A stretch of 64,000 nucleotides of DNA from CAVZRC01 sp963777695 (lineage in GTDB: Bacteria; Planctomycetota; Planctomycetia; Isosphaerales; Isosphaeraceae): NCBI GenBank assembly GCA_963777695.1, contig CAVZRC010000004.1, positions 496,001-560,000 on the forward strand, written 5' to 3'. Made by a program: the position numbers and the translations under genes. Below, in pieces: positions 8,961 through 17,225 of the stretch; within the stretch, counting starts at the first letter, position 1, and the number at the start of each line of letters is the position of its first letter. The notes under the pieces were generated by a model that did not search any database, was not told the origin of the DNA, and was given only the letters and a program-made list of their open reading frames with translations.

Positions 8961-9734
8961 CTAATAGCCAGCCTGGCTGATGGTCGTTGCATTGCAGCCG
9001 ATGTCTGAGAGGAATCCGCGGAATTCGGCGTTGATGTGTTCATCGCAACGGTAGACGAGGAACTCGACGTCCTGAATCACTTTGAGCACAGTGCCGCCCT
9101 TGTCCAGGGGTTGAGGCGATATCCTCGGCCGGTCGCAGTTATGGATGCAGTCGTGTCGACGCTGGAAGATATCTCGGAATCGACCCTGCAATTGCTGGTT
9201 CGCCAGCTTCCTCGCTTCGTTCTTTTCCGCGGGAGCCATCGCCATGTAGCCCGTTCGGGTCACACCGAAGAGGCGCTTCTTCGCATCCGAGTGGGTGATC
9301 CAGTTGTCGAGCAGACCGCTGAAGAACCGTTGATTCTCCCGAAAGAACTTGTTGAAGAGCGTCTGGACAGTCGACAGGCTCAGGACGTTCTCCCTCTCCA
9401 TCATCTTGCGGGCGGCCATTCGCCAGCGCCAGTTCGGATTGGTATAATCTTCCAGGATGGCCCGGATGGGGAACTTGATCTCATAGAAGAAATCGGGCAG
9501 GTTGATCGTGGGCTGGCGACTCTTCGAGCTGACGGCCGCGGCGATCAGATCCGTATAGGCATCGCAGAAATACGCATCCAGGGCGCCGACGGCGAACATC
9601 CAGGCACTGCGCAGGAGGTCGGAGCAGAGCATTTTCTCAGAGGCTGTTCCCCGCGGGAGCGAGTCCGCGTGCGCGACGAGGGCCTTGGCTCGTGCGACAT
9701 CTTCCTGAAAGTGCTGGATGGCAGTGGCCGGCAC
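8961..9734 (-). CDS. HEPN-domain protein (RiboL-PSP-HEPN / MAE_28990-like)
   Basis: A 257-residue protein. The N-terminus (LLRSAWMFAVGALDAYFCDAY) is the conserved first HEPN helix of this group. The distal RRHDCIHNCDRPR supplies the R-x(4)-H catalytic motif of HEPN endoribonucleases, and the intervening part is helical. The start is a GTG at 9734. An upstream 100-residue gene ends 39 bases before it on the same strand and is the likely partner. Proteins of this group are found in defence and toxin-antitoxin contexts; RNase activity is inferred from the motif only. It lies in the insert between the two fae repeats. Confidence 0.75.
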   Translation of the reverse strand: MPATAIQHFQEDVARAKALVAHADSLPRGTASEKMLCSDLLRSAWMFAVGALDAYFCDAYTDLIAAAVSSKSRQPTINLPDFFYEIKFPIRAILEDYTNPNWRWRMAARKMMERENVLSLSTVQTLFNKFFRENQRFFSGLLDNWITHSDAKKRLFGVTRTGYMAMAPAEKNEARKLANQQLQGRFRDIFQRRHDCIHNCDRPRISPQPLDKGGTVLKVIQDVEFLVYRCDEHINAEFRGFLSDIGCNATTISQAGY

Positions 9735-9773
9735 GTCATGTTTCCGTCGTGGGGATCGCTGGCAGACGCGTAT

Positions 9774-10076
9774 TCACTCCGCGTAACGGAGTTCCGGCTC
9801 GTTATAGCGGATGACCATATCCTCCTCATCGAACCAGACATTGCGATCCGCGGGGAACACGACGTTCCAGAGGTCGACGATCTCCTCCGTTTCGATCCCC
9901 CGGCGGATGTGGTCGACGACTCCACGGGCCAGGGGCCCGAGGGCGGCCCCGGTCGCGTCCGGGGCCTCGCGATCAGGGAACAGCTCGGTATAGATTTCCG
10001 CGAGGTCGTCGGAGGGTGCTCGTTCGATGGCCTCGACGAGCCTATTGACCGCTTCGGCCTTCGTGACGACCGGCAT
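9774..10076 (-). CDS. Hypothetical acidic protein, upstream partner of HEPN gene
   Basis: A 100-residue acidic protein. Two ATGs are possible; GGAGG lies only one base before the first (10082) but seven bases before the second (10076, MPVVTKAEAVNRLVEAIE), so the second is the start. It is helical in the N-terminal half, and its C-terminus is rich in Trp/Tyr/Glu (LWNVVFPADRNVWFDEEDM). Family not recognised. It precedes the HEPN gene on the same strand by 39 bases and may neutralise or direct it. Confidence 0.68.
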   Translation of the reverse strand: MPVVTKAEAVNRLVEAIERAPSDDLAEIYTELFPDREAPDATGAALGPLARGVVDHIRRGIETEEIVDLWNVVFPADRNVWFDEEDMVIRYNEPELRYAE

Positions 10077-10216
10077 GCGCATACCTCCGCTTCAGTTGTC
10101 TCGTACTTCCGATTTCTCGGCGCATCTTACCACCTTGCCCGATGGAGGCCAATAGGCGGCATGAGGGGCATGATTAGCCATGGACACCCCGGCGTCCTTT
10201 TCTACCGACAAGACAA

Positions 10217-10765
10217 TTACAGCTCTCCCTTGAGCCCCAGCTCGTGGAAGTAGTGCTGGACCTTGTCCTGATTCTCCAGCAGCCAGTCGATCGTCGGCTC
10301 GTGGCGCATCGCCTTGCCGATGGCCTTGGACGTCGCCTCGCGGTGGACGTCGAAGAGAGCCTTGTGGTCCAGGTCCTCGACCTTCAAGACGGCCGGGTCG
10401 AGCCAGACCGAGTAGATGATCCCCAGGTCGTTGACCTTGTCCCTGGGGATGTCGCCGGCGCGGACCGCGTCGAGGACGCCGTGCGCGATCGCCGCCTGGA
10501 CGGTCCCCATCAAGATATTCGTGTACTTGCCGTTCTTGACGGTCACCTTGCTCACCATCACCGTCGCCGGCCGGACCTGCACGTCGCTGCCCAGGATCGC
10601 GAAGACGCGGGTGTGGCCCTTGACCTGGTCGCCAATCAGGTTCGCCAGCGCATGGCCGACCGGGCCGTCCAGCTCGCCGATCACGACCTCCGGCTCGGCG
10701 CAGAGATAGTCCTCCGCCCCCTCCACCAGCGCCTCGCCCGTCCGCATGATGATCCGTTCGCTCAT
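10217..10765 (-). CDS. fae: Formaldehyde-activating enzyme (Fae) family protein, intact copy
   Basis: A 182-residue Fae homologue. Family landmarks: GEALVEG near the N-terminus, the KVTVKNGKYTNILMGTVQAAIAHGVLDAV core and the long C-terminal helices. True Fae condenses formaldehyde with tetrahydromethanopterin using a histidine in an 'AHID' segment. Here the aligned stretch reads AEPEVVIGELDG, so Glu seems to stand where the His is expected, which suggests a Fae-like paralogue with altered activity. ATG 10765 is chosen because it gives the family N-terminus and has GAGG upstream; the open frame to 10921 is not protein-like. The last 341 bases (10223-10563) are duplicated at 7454-7794. Confidence 0.85.
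   Translation of the reverse strand: MSERIIMRTGEALVEGAEDYLCAEPEVVIGELDGPVGHALANLIGDQVKGHTRVFAILGSDVQVRPATVMVSKVTVKNGKYTNILMGTVQAAIAHGVLDAVRAGDIPRDKVNDLGIIYSVWLDPAVLKVEDLDHKALFDVHREATSKAIGKAMRHEPTIDWLLENQDKVQHYFHELGLKGEL
10223..10563. repeat. 341-bp direct repeat, copy 2 (inside intact fae)
   Basis: The counterpart of 7454-7794. This copy is continuous with the full-length fae reading frame, so it is the functional side; the other copy is the orphan. Confidence 0.93.
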
Positions 10766-11002
10766 GATGTCGCCTCGATTCTCCGGGGATCCCTTCGGAC
10801 TCGCTGGCCGTCCATTTCGCCCGAGCAAAGTCCACGCTCGACAGTATGACGACCCGGGCGAGCCGAGGGAATCGGTCTGGGACCGGATCGCCGGAGGGCG
10901 TGTTGTATCCCATACCCGCATGATCTAGAATCAATCGAGAATGCTCGGGGACTTTTTCGAAAGCGGCCGGGCCCGCTCGCGGTCTGACGAGAACCGATCG
11001 CC

Positions 11003-12403
11003 ATGGATTACGATGTTGTCATCACGAACGGTGTGCTCATCGGGGCCGAGGGAGAGACGCGGGCGGACGTCGCGATCAAAGGAGAGACGATCGCGGCGAT
11101 CGGCCCGGGGCTGGCCTCGGGTCGACGCGATGGCGCGGAGATCATCGATGCGATGGGACGGTATGTCATCCCGGGCGGGGTCAACGTCCACGTCCACCTG
11201 GAGCTCCCCTTCTGCGGGACAGTGTCCAGTGACGACTGGAACACGGGTACCCGCGCGGCGGCGCGGGGCGGCGTGACGACGGTGATCGACTTCGCCATAC
11301 CCTATGGTGAGGAGAGCCTCCTCGACGCGTACAACAACTGGATGGCCCGCGCCAGGCCCAAGGCGTGCGTCGATTACTGCTTCCACATGGCGATCACGAA
11401 CTGGGATCGTCACGGGCCCGAGATGGAGAAGCTCGTCGGGATGGGCTGCCCGACGTTCAAGGAATTCATGATCTATGCATCCGAGGGCTGGCAGTCGGAC
11501 GACCGCGCGATCTTCAATACGCTGGAGAAGTGCCGCGAACTCGGGGCGATGCTGCTGGTCCACGCCGAGTCGAGCCGGGTGCTCGACGAGCTGATCGCGC
11601 GTCGCCACACGCCCGAGCTGATGAAAGAATATGGGGCGAGGCTGCACCCGATGACCCGTCCCAACTACATCGAGGCCGAGGCGATCCAGCGCGCGATCAC
11701 CTGGGCCGAGGTGACCGGCGGTCGACTCTACATCGTCCACATGTCAACCGCGGAGGGGACCGAGCTCGTCAAGGCCGCCCGCGCACGCGGAGTGGATGTC
11801 TACGCCGAGACGTGTGCCCAGTACCTGGTGCTCGACGATAGCGTCTTCGATCGCCCCGACGGCCACCTGTTCGCCTGCTGCCCGCAAGTCAAGAAGAAGG
11901 AGGACGAGGAACGTCTCTGGAAGGGGCTGAAGGAGGGCGTGGTCTCGGTCGTCTCGACCGATACCTGCACCTTCGACCGGGAGCAGAAGGCGCGGTGGGA
12001 GGGGGACTGGACGCGGATCCCGATGGGATTGCCCGGACTGGAGACACTCTTGCCGATCGTCTTCACCCACGGCGTCCTCGAGGGCCGGCTCACTCCGTCG
12101 GAGTTCGTGGCCAAGTGCTGCACCAACCCCGCCAGGATCATGGGCCTCTACCCGCGCAAGGGCGTGATCGCCGTCGGGAGCGACGCCGACCTCGCGATCA
12201 TCGACCCCGAGAAACGGATCGTCGTGGACCATGAGACGATGGAGACCAACGCCGACTGGAACCCCTACCAAGGGTGGTCGCTCGCCGGCTTCGCCGAGAC
12301 CACGTTCTGCCGAGGCCGGAAGATCGTCTCGGACTACCGGTTCGTCGGCAAGAGCGGCTGGGGCCGTTGGCTGCCACGCGAGCGGGCCGGATCGCTTCAT
12401 TAG
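11003..12403 (+). CDS. hydA: Dihydropyrimidinase / hydantoinase
   Basis: A 466-residue cyclic amidohydrolase that opens dihydrouracil or dihydrothymine to N-carbamoyl-beta-amino acids in the cytoplasm. The amidohydrolase metal ligands are visible: NVHVHLE (HxH), the carboxylated-lysine motif TFKEFM, VHAES, IVHMST and the catalytic Asp in VSTDTCTF. Length is typical for the family. The substrate-loop context GGVTTVIDF and the Asn in CTNPAR near the C-terminus agree with D-hydantoinase/dihydropyrimidinase rather than allantoinase. It is followed by preT and preA, the enzyme that makes its substrate. Confidence 0.95.
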   Translation: MDYDVVITNGVLIGAEGETRADVAIKGETIAAIGPGLASGRRDGAEIIDAMGRYVIPGGVNVHVHLELPFCGTVSSDDWNTGTRAAARGGVTTVIDFAIPYGEESLLDAYNNWMARARPKACVDYCFHMAITNWDRHGPEMEKLVGMGCPTFKEFMIYASEGWQSDDRAIFNTLEKCRELGAMLLVHAESSRVLDELIARRHTPELMKEYGARLHPMTRPNYIEAEAIQRAITWAEVTGGRLYIVHMSTAEGTELVKAARARGVDVYAETCAQYLVLDDSVFDRPDGHLFACCPQVKKKEDEERLWKGLKEGVVSVVSTDTCTFDREQKARWEGDWTRIPMGLPGLETLLPIVFTHGVLEGRLTPSEFVAKCCTNPARIMGLYPRKGVIAVGSDADLAIIDPEKRIVVDHETMETNADWNPYQGWSLAGFAETTFCRGRKIVSDYRFVGKSGWGRWLPRERAGSLH

Positions 12404-12480
12404 TCCACGAAACCGCCGGGTAAAGGCCCATGGCCCGGACAGTCCCGCCGAACACCGGACCGACGCGGACTCAAGATCGA

Positions 12481-12609
12481 AGAGATTAGAACACGAAATA
12501 CACGAAATACACGAAAAATTAAAATCATAAGACGTAATAAATTGACACCGATGCATCTTCAATCTTAATTATTTTTCGTGTATTTCGTGTATTTCGTGTT
12601 CTAATCTCT
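12481..12609. repeat. Perfect inverted repeat built of cacgaaata units
   Basis: A 39-base left arm (12481-12519) is perfectly complementary to 12571-12609, around a 51-base AT-rich centre. Each arm holds two copies of acacgaaat and ends in agagattag. It has no coding capacity and resembles a MITE-like dispersed element. A diverged relative lies at 26151-26250. It sits between hydA and preT and could fold as a long hairpin in the transcript. Confidence 0.9.
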
Positions 12610-12704
12610 CCTTTCGGAATCGATTTCCGTGGTTTGCCGTATCGACGGGTCGCGGATTCTTGGGGCAAATGGGCCGCTACTGCGACTCATTGGAGTAGAG
12701 GCGA

Positions 12705-14114
12705 GTGATCGGAAACGCGCCGCTCCGGCTCGCCACTCGGCGCCTTTCCGACATGCGGGAGTCCTTCATGTTCCGGGCCGGTGAAGAGCATTCTCTCGAC
12801 GAGTTGACGGCGCAGTTCGGCGAAATCACGCCACCTATGGGGGGCGATGAGGCGCGTGTCGAGGCCTCGCGTTGCGTGTTCTGCTTCGACGCGCCATGCA
12901 CGCGGGCCTGCCCGACGCACATCGACGTCCCGCGGTTCATCCGCCAGATCCTCCATCGCGACGAGATCGGCGCGGCGATGACGATCCTCGACGCCAACAT
13001 CTTCGGCGGGAGTTGCGCCTGCGCCTGCCCGACCGAGGTCCTGTGCGAAGGTGCCTGTGTCGATCACATGCTGATGAAGGCGCCCGTGCAGATCGGCCGG
13101 CTCCAGCGGTTCGCCTGCGACGCCGCCGAGGCGCGAGACGTCCGGTCCTTCGAGGCGGGCCCGCCGACGGGCAGGCGGGTCGCAGTGGTCGGCTCGGGGC
13201 CGGCCGGGCTGAGCTGCGCCCACGAACTGCGACGGCTCGGGCACGACGTGATCGTCTTCGAAGCGAGGGATGTGCCGGGCGGCCTGGATACGCTCGGCAT
13301 CGCCGCCTACAAGATCTCGACCGAGTTCGCGCTGGCCGAGATCGAGCGGATCCGTCGGATCGGGATCGCGATCGAGCTCGGCCATCGAGTCACGGGCGAC
13401 GAGGTCCGGACGATGCTCGACACGTTCGATGCGGTCTTCCTGGGCATCGGGCTGGGGCGGACCGCGCCGCTGGCGATCGACGGCGAAGACCTGGAGGGCG
13501 TCTGGGAGTCGCTCGACTTCATCTTCCAGACGCACACCCGTCCGTTCACCGATTGCGTCGTGGGCCGGGACGTGGTGGTGATCGGCGCCGGCAACACGGC
13601 GATCGACGTCGCGACCGCCGCCCGTCGTCTCGGAGCCGAGACGATCACCATCGCCTACCGGCGGTCCGAGGCGTTGATCCCCGCCTTCGCTTATGAATAC
13701 GCGCTCGCCAGGTCGGACGGCATCCGCTTCGAATGGTTCGCCCAGCCAGTCCGCATCATCGGCGAGGGCGGCAGGGCGACGGGCGTCGAGTTCCTCCGCA
13801 CCGAGCTCGAAGAGCCGCGTTCGCGGTCCGGCCGCGTCCGGACCTTGCCCGGATCGCAGTTTACGCTCACCGCGGACATGGTCGTCAAGGCGCTCGGCCA
13901 GGAGCCGCTCGCGGACCTGCTCGCCTCGCTGCCCGATTTCCGATGCGAGCGAGGTCGAATCCTGGTCGATCGTGCCACCTGCGCGACGAGCGTTCCCGGT
14001 CTTTATGCAGGCGGCGATTGCCTCCGGAACGGGGGCGAGGTCGTCGATGCGGTCCAGGATGGCAAGATGGCGGCGAGGGGCATCCACGCCGCCTTGATGA
14101 GGGCATCGGCATGA
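12705..14114 (+). CDS. preT: NAD-dependent dihydropyrimidine dehydrogenase, PreT subunit (flavoprotein)
   Basis: A 469-residue GltD-like protein. The N-terminal Fe-S domain has CVFCFDAPCTRACPTHID and CACACPTEVLCEGACV cysteine clusters. Two dinucleotide folds follow: VAVVGSGPAGLSCAHEL (FAD) and VVVIGAGNTAIDVATAA (NAD), with a terminal GLYAGGDCLRNGGEVVDAVQDGK. It passes electrons from NADH to PreA, which reduces uracil or thymine. The GTG at 12705 gives the longest frame and has an AGAGG site; an ATG at 12753 is possible. The stop overlaps preA by four bases (ATGA), so the two are one transcript. Confidence 0.93.
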   Translation: MIGNAPLRLATRRLSDMRESFMFRAGEEHSLDELTAQFGEITPPMGGDEARVEASRCVFCFDAPCTRACPTHIDVPRFIRQILHRDEIGAAMTILDANIFGGSCACACPTEVLCEGACVDHMLMKAPVQIGRLQRFACDAAEARDVRSFEAGPPTGRRVAVVGSGPAGLSCAHELRRLGHDVIVFEARDVPGGLDTLGIAAYKISTEFALAEIERIRRIGIAIELGHRVTGDEVRTMLDTFDAVFLGIGLGRTAPLAIDGEDLEGVWESLDFIFQTHTRPFTDCVVGRDVVVIGAGNTAIDVATAARRLGAETITIAYRRSEALIPAFAYEYALARSDGIRFEWFAQPVRIIGEGGRATGVEFLRTELEEPRSRSGRVRTLPGSQFTLTADMVVKALGQEPLADLLASLPDFRCERGRILVDRATCATSVPGLYAGGDCLRNGGEVVDAVQDGKMAARGIHAALMRASA

Positions 14115-15490
14115 TCGACCTGTCGATCGAGTTCTGCGGGGTCAAGGCGCCCAATCCCTTCTGGCTGGCGTCCGGGCCGCCGACGAACTCGGAATACCAG
14201 GTCCGTCGCGCGTTCGACGCCGGCTGGGGCGGCGCCGTGTGGAAGACGCTCGCGGGCGAGCCGATCGTCAACGTCTCGTCGCGGTACGGCGCCGTCGATT
14301 ACGACGGCCGAAAGGTGATGGGACTCAATAATATCGAACTGATCACCGATCGCACGCTCGCGGTCAACCTCAAGGAGATCGCGAGCGTCAAGAAGTCGTA
14401 TGCGGACCGGGCGCTGTTCGTCTCGCTGATGGTCGAATCCACGCGCGCGGCATGGCACGAGATCACCAAGCAGACGCAGGACGCCGGCGCCGACGGCATC
14501 GAGCTGAACTTCGGCTGTCCGCATGGCATGAGCGAGCGCGGCATGGGCGCGGCGGTCGGCCAGGTCCCCGACTACACCTGCATGATCACCGGATGGGTCA
14601 AGGAGGTCGCGACGATCCCGGTGATGGTCAAGCTGACGCCGAATGTCGGCGAGGTGTCGGCGATCGGCCGTGCGGCGGTCCAAGGCGGTGCCGACGCGAT
14701 CTCGTTGATCAATACGATCAACTCCATCATGGGCGTGGATCTGGATACGCTCGCCCCCAAGCCGGCGGTCGGCGGTTACGGCAGCCACGGCGGCTATTGC
14801 GGTCCCGCGGTCAAGCCCGTCGCGCTCAACATGGTCGCCGCCGTCGCGGCCGATCCCAACGTCAAGGTCCCGATCAGCGGCATCGGCGGCATCCAGGCCT
14901 GGCAAGACGCCATCGAGTTCCTCCTGCTCGGGGCCAGCTCGGTGCAAGTCTGCACGGCCGTCATGCATTATGGATTCCGGATCGTCGAGCACCTCAAGAG
15001 CGGCATGGAAGGCTGGATGCGCGAGAAGGGCTACCGGACGATCGCCGACTTCGTCGGACGATCCGTGCCCCGGATCAAATCATGGGGAGACCTCGACCTG
15101 AATTACAAGGTCGTCGCCCGGATCGCCCAGGAGAAATGCATCCATTGCGGGCTCTGCTACATCGCCTGCGAGGACGGCTGTCACCAATCGATCCGCCTCG
15201 ATCGGGTCACACAGTCCGACTACCTGTCGGCGCGGGGCTCGCGCAACGGGGCGATCCGATCGGGTGGGTATGAGGTGCTTCCCGGGGCCGGAGACGGCAC
15301 GATCAACGTCTTCACGATCAAGGAGGATACGTGCGTCGGCTGCAACATGTGTAGCCTGGTCTGTCCGGTCGAGGGCTGCATCACCATGCAGGAGGTGGAC
15401 ACGGGCCGGCCGCCGATGAGCTGGAACGAATACCAGGCGAAGCTGGCCCGGGGCGAGGTCACCCCGATTCCGCCGCAGCAGCATGTCTGA
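14111..15490 (+). CDS. preA: NAD-dependent dihydropyrimidine dehydrogenase, PreA subunit
   Basis: A 459-residue protein: an FMN-binding dihydroorotate-dehydrogenase-like TIM barrel (NPFWLASGPPTNS, ELNFGCPHGMSERGMGAA, VMVKLTPNV, GIGGIQAW) followed by a two-cluster ferredoxin domain with CIHCGLCYIACEDGCHQS and CVGCNMCSLVCPVEGC. The catalytic cysteine loop of DPD/PreA is expected in the GCPHGMSERGMG region. Together with PreT it converts uracil or thymine to the dihydro form, the first step of reductive pyrimidine breakdown. The start overlaps the preT stop. Confidence 0.95.
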   Translation: MIDLSIEFCGVKAPNPFWLASGPPTNSEYQVRRAFDAGWGGAVWKTLAGEPIVNVSSRYGAVDYDGRKVMGLNNIELITDRTLAVNLKEIASVKKSYADRALFVSLMVESTRAAWHEITKQTQDAGADGIELNFGCPHGMSERGMGAAVGQVPDYTCMITGWVKEVATIPVMVKLTPNVGEVSAIGRAAVQGGADAISLINTINSIMGVDLDTLAPKPAVGGYGSHGGYCGPAVKPVALNMVAAVAADPNVKVPISGIGGIQAWQDAIEFLLLGASSVQVCTAVMHYGFRIVEHLKSGMEGWMREKGYRTIADFVGRSVPRIKSWGDLDLNYKVVARIAQEKCIHCGLCYIACEDGCHQSIRLDRVTQSDYLSARGSRNGAIRSGGYEVLPGAGDGTINVFTIKEDTCVGCNMCSLVCPVEGCITMQEVDTGRPPMSWNEYQAKLARGEVTPIPPQQHV

Positions 15491-15500
15491 GCCGAATCGT

Positions 15501-15560
15501 AGGGTGCTCTGCGAGCACCGATAGGCTTCGGGCGCGAGATCGGTGCTCGCAGAGCACCCT
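15501..15560. terminator. 22-bp perfect hairpin after preA
   Basis: Arms 15501-15522 and 15539-15560 are perfect complements around a 16-base loop, starting 10 bases after the preA stop. There is no T-run, so it is either a non-canonical terminator or mRNA stabiliser, or a copy of a dispersed palindrome. The sequence agggtgctctgcgagcacc is symmetrical in itself. Confidence 0.7.
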
Positions 15561-15992
15561 GATATGGTTGACCCAGTCAAGAGCACAGTGCTGATTTGCT
15601 TTCGGATTTTTCTTCCCTCAAGGCTCTTTTCTTTGGATCCATGGTGACACGCTGGCAGCGGCCGCGTCGTAACGGGTCGCTGTCGGCATCTCGATCGTGT
15701 CTCCCGAGCGAATCACCTGCGGGGATCGATCTTCTCTAGCTCTCCTCCTGTCGGCGGCCGGGGGGACAGTCCAAGGTGAGATCGTTACGACGGTGGATCA
15801 TTCTGATATTCGCGTGTTGGTTAACGCATGACTCGATCCGTCAGGGGCTGCCTCTCTCTACGTGCGGGCGTCGGCATCGAGATGCCGGCCCAAGGGTGCT
15901 TCGAGGATCCCCCCTCCCGTACACTCTCCCGGGACTATCCCCCCGGCCGCCGGACTCTCAGGGCCCGTGCCGGTATCCGACGCCTCACGATC
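15561..15992. other. Non-coding stretch flanking the IS110 transposase 3' side
   Basis: No protein-like frame or RNA gene. In IS1111-type members of the IS110 family the guide (bridge) RNA lies downstream of the transposase, so this 432-base stretch is one candidate location. No element end could be fixed. Confidence 0.4.
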
Positions 15993-17102
15993 CTAGCCGG
16001 CCAGGAGAACCTCCTCATGGGCGATCGCCCAGATGAACCCGACCAACTCCCGGGCCACGGCGACGACCGCCTGGCACGCCGGCTTGTTTCGACCCAGGAG
16101 GCGATTGAGGCGTTCGTGCAGTCGCTTCTGGGCCTTCCAGGCGATGGTACGCACACCCGGCGAGACCGGGTCGTTTCGCAGGCGGATCGCCTTGCTCATC
16201 CGCGGCTGGCGGCGGTAATGCCAGGCCGACTCCACGACGATCCGACGGACGTGGCCGTTGCCCGTGCGGGTGATCCGCCCCTGGCGGCGGCTGCCGCCGC
16301 TGGAGTGCTCCGAGGGGACCAGCCCCACGTACGCCATCAGCTCGCCCGGCGTCGCGAAGCGGCGGAAGTCGCCGATCTCGGCGACCAGCGTCACGGCGCT
16401 GACCATCTCGATCCCCCGCAGGGCCTGCAAGGCCACGACCAGCGGCGACTTCTCCCAGGCCGCGGCGGCCAGCCTCATCTGGAGCGTGAGGCGGGCGACT
16501 CGGTCGCCCGCCAGTTCGACCGCCTCACGGTAGTCGGCCAGGACCTGCCGTTGCGCCGGCTCATCGAAGTCCTGCTTGGCGACCCAGGCCATGTAGGCGG
16601 GGTTGAAGGTCGTCTTGCCTTGATAGATCCTCCCCTGACGCAGCAGAAACTTGGAGAGATGATGACGTGTGACACGTTCGGCGCACTTGGCGTCGTCGCG
16701 CGACCGCTCCAGGTCGCGGATGGCCTCGGTGGTCTTGTCGGGGACCCAGATGAAGGTGAGATCTCCCGAGCGGAGGTAATGGGCCAGCTTGGCGGCGTCG
16801 CGTCGATCGGTCTTGATCCGGCACCCGGCCTGGATCGGGACCATCGAAGGGGCGACGACATGACAGGTGTATCCGGCGGCCTTGAGCTCTCGGTAGAGGC
16901 CGTAGCCGGTCGGGCCGGCCTCGTAGCAGCAGATGATCGTCTCCGGCGGTCCCAGGCGACGGAGGGTCTTGAGGAGCGTAGCGAGGTCGTTGGGGATCGT
17001 GGACAGGATCTTGGCCGACAAGTTGCCGTCGGCGACAGCCAGGGCGATCGTCTCCTTGTGGACATCGAGTCCCACGGAACGCGTTGTGTTAACATGGTTC
17101 AC
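15993..17102 (-). CDS. IS110 family transposase
   Basis: A 369-residue DEDD transposase. The N-terminal RuvC-like domain has SVGLDVHKETIALAVAD (first Asp), CYEAGPTGYGLYREL (Glu) and KTDRRDAAKLAHYLRSGDL (two Asp). The C-terminal transposase_20 domain has LRGIEMVSAVTLVAEIGD, ELMAYVGLVPSEHSSGGSRR and the catalytic-serine region before GNGHVRRIVVESAW. Start GTG 17102 has GGGAGG at good spacing and gives the usual family N-terminus. The protein is full length and probably active. IS110 elements lack long terminal repeats, so the element ends cannot be set from one copy. It interrupts the pyrimidine operon region between preA and the omega-aminotransferase. Confidence 0.95.
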   Translation of the reverse strand: MNHVNTTRSVGLDVHKETIALAVADGNLSAKILSTIPNDLATLLKTLRRLGPPETIICCYEAGPTGYGLYRELKAAGYTCHVVAPSMVPIQAGCRIKTDRRDAAKLAHYLRSGDLTFIWVPDKTTEAIRDLERSRDDAKCAERVTRHHLSKFLLRQGRIYQGKTTFNPAYMAWVAKQDFDEPAQRQVLADYREAVELAGDRVARLTLQMRLAAAAWEKSPLVVALQALRGIEMVSAVTLVAEIGDFRRFATPGELMAYVGLVPSEHSSGGSRRQGRITRTGNGHVRRIVVESAWHYRRQPRMSKAIRLRNDPVSPGVRTIAWKAQKRLHERLNRLLGRNKPACQAVVAVARELVGFIWAIAHEEVLLAG

Positions 17103-17225
17103 GGACCAGTCCTCCCGGTGTTGGCTCTGTGCTGAACGCGACGAGCGTCCAGTGTAACCCACGATGGCGTGAGCGACTGGTCCAACCATATTGTCTACAA
17201 GGCACAAGGGCACCGACCTGGTGCC

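Noticed and set aside
9036..10253. 405-codon plus-strand open frame
   Set aside because: It runs opposite the HEPN gene, its partner and the end of fae, all of which have better starts and family features.
15828..17135. 435-codon plus-strand open frame
   Set aside because: It is the antisense of the IS110 transposase gene; such frames are common in GC-rich DNA and the product has no recognisable features.
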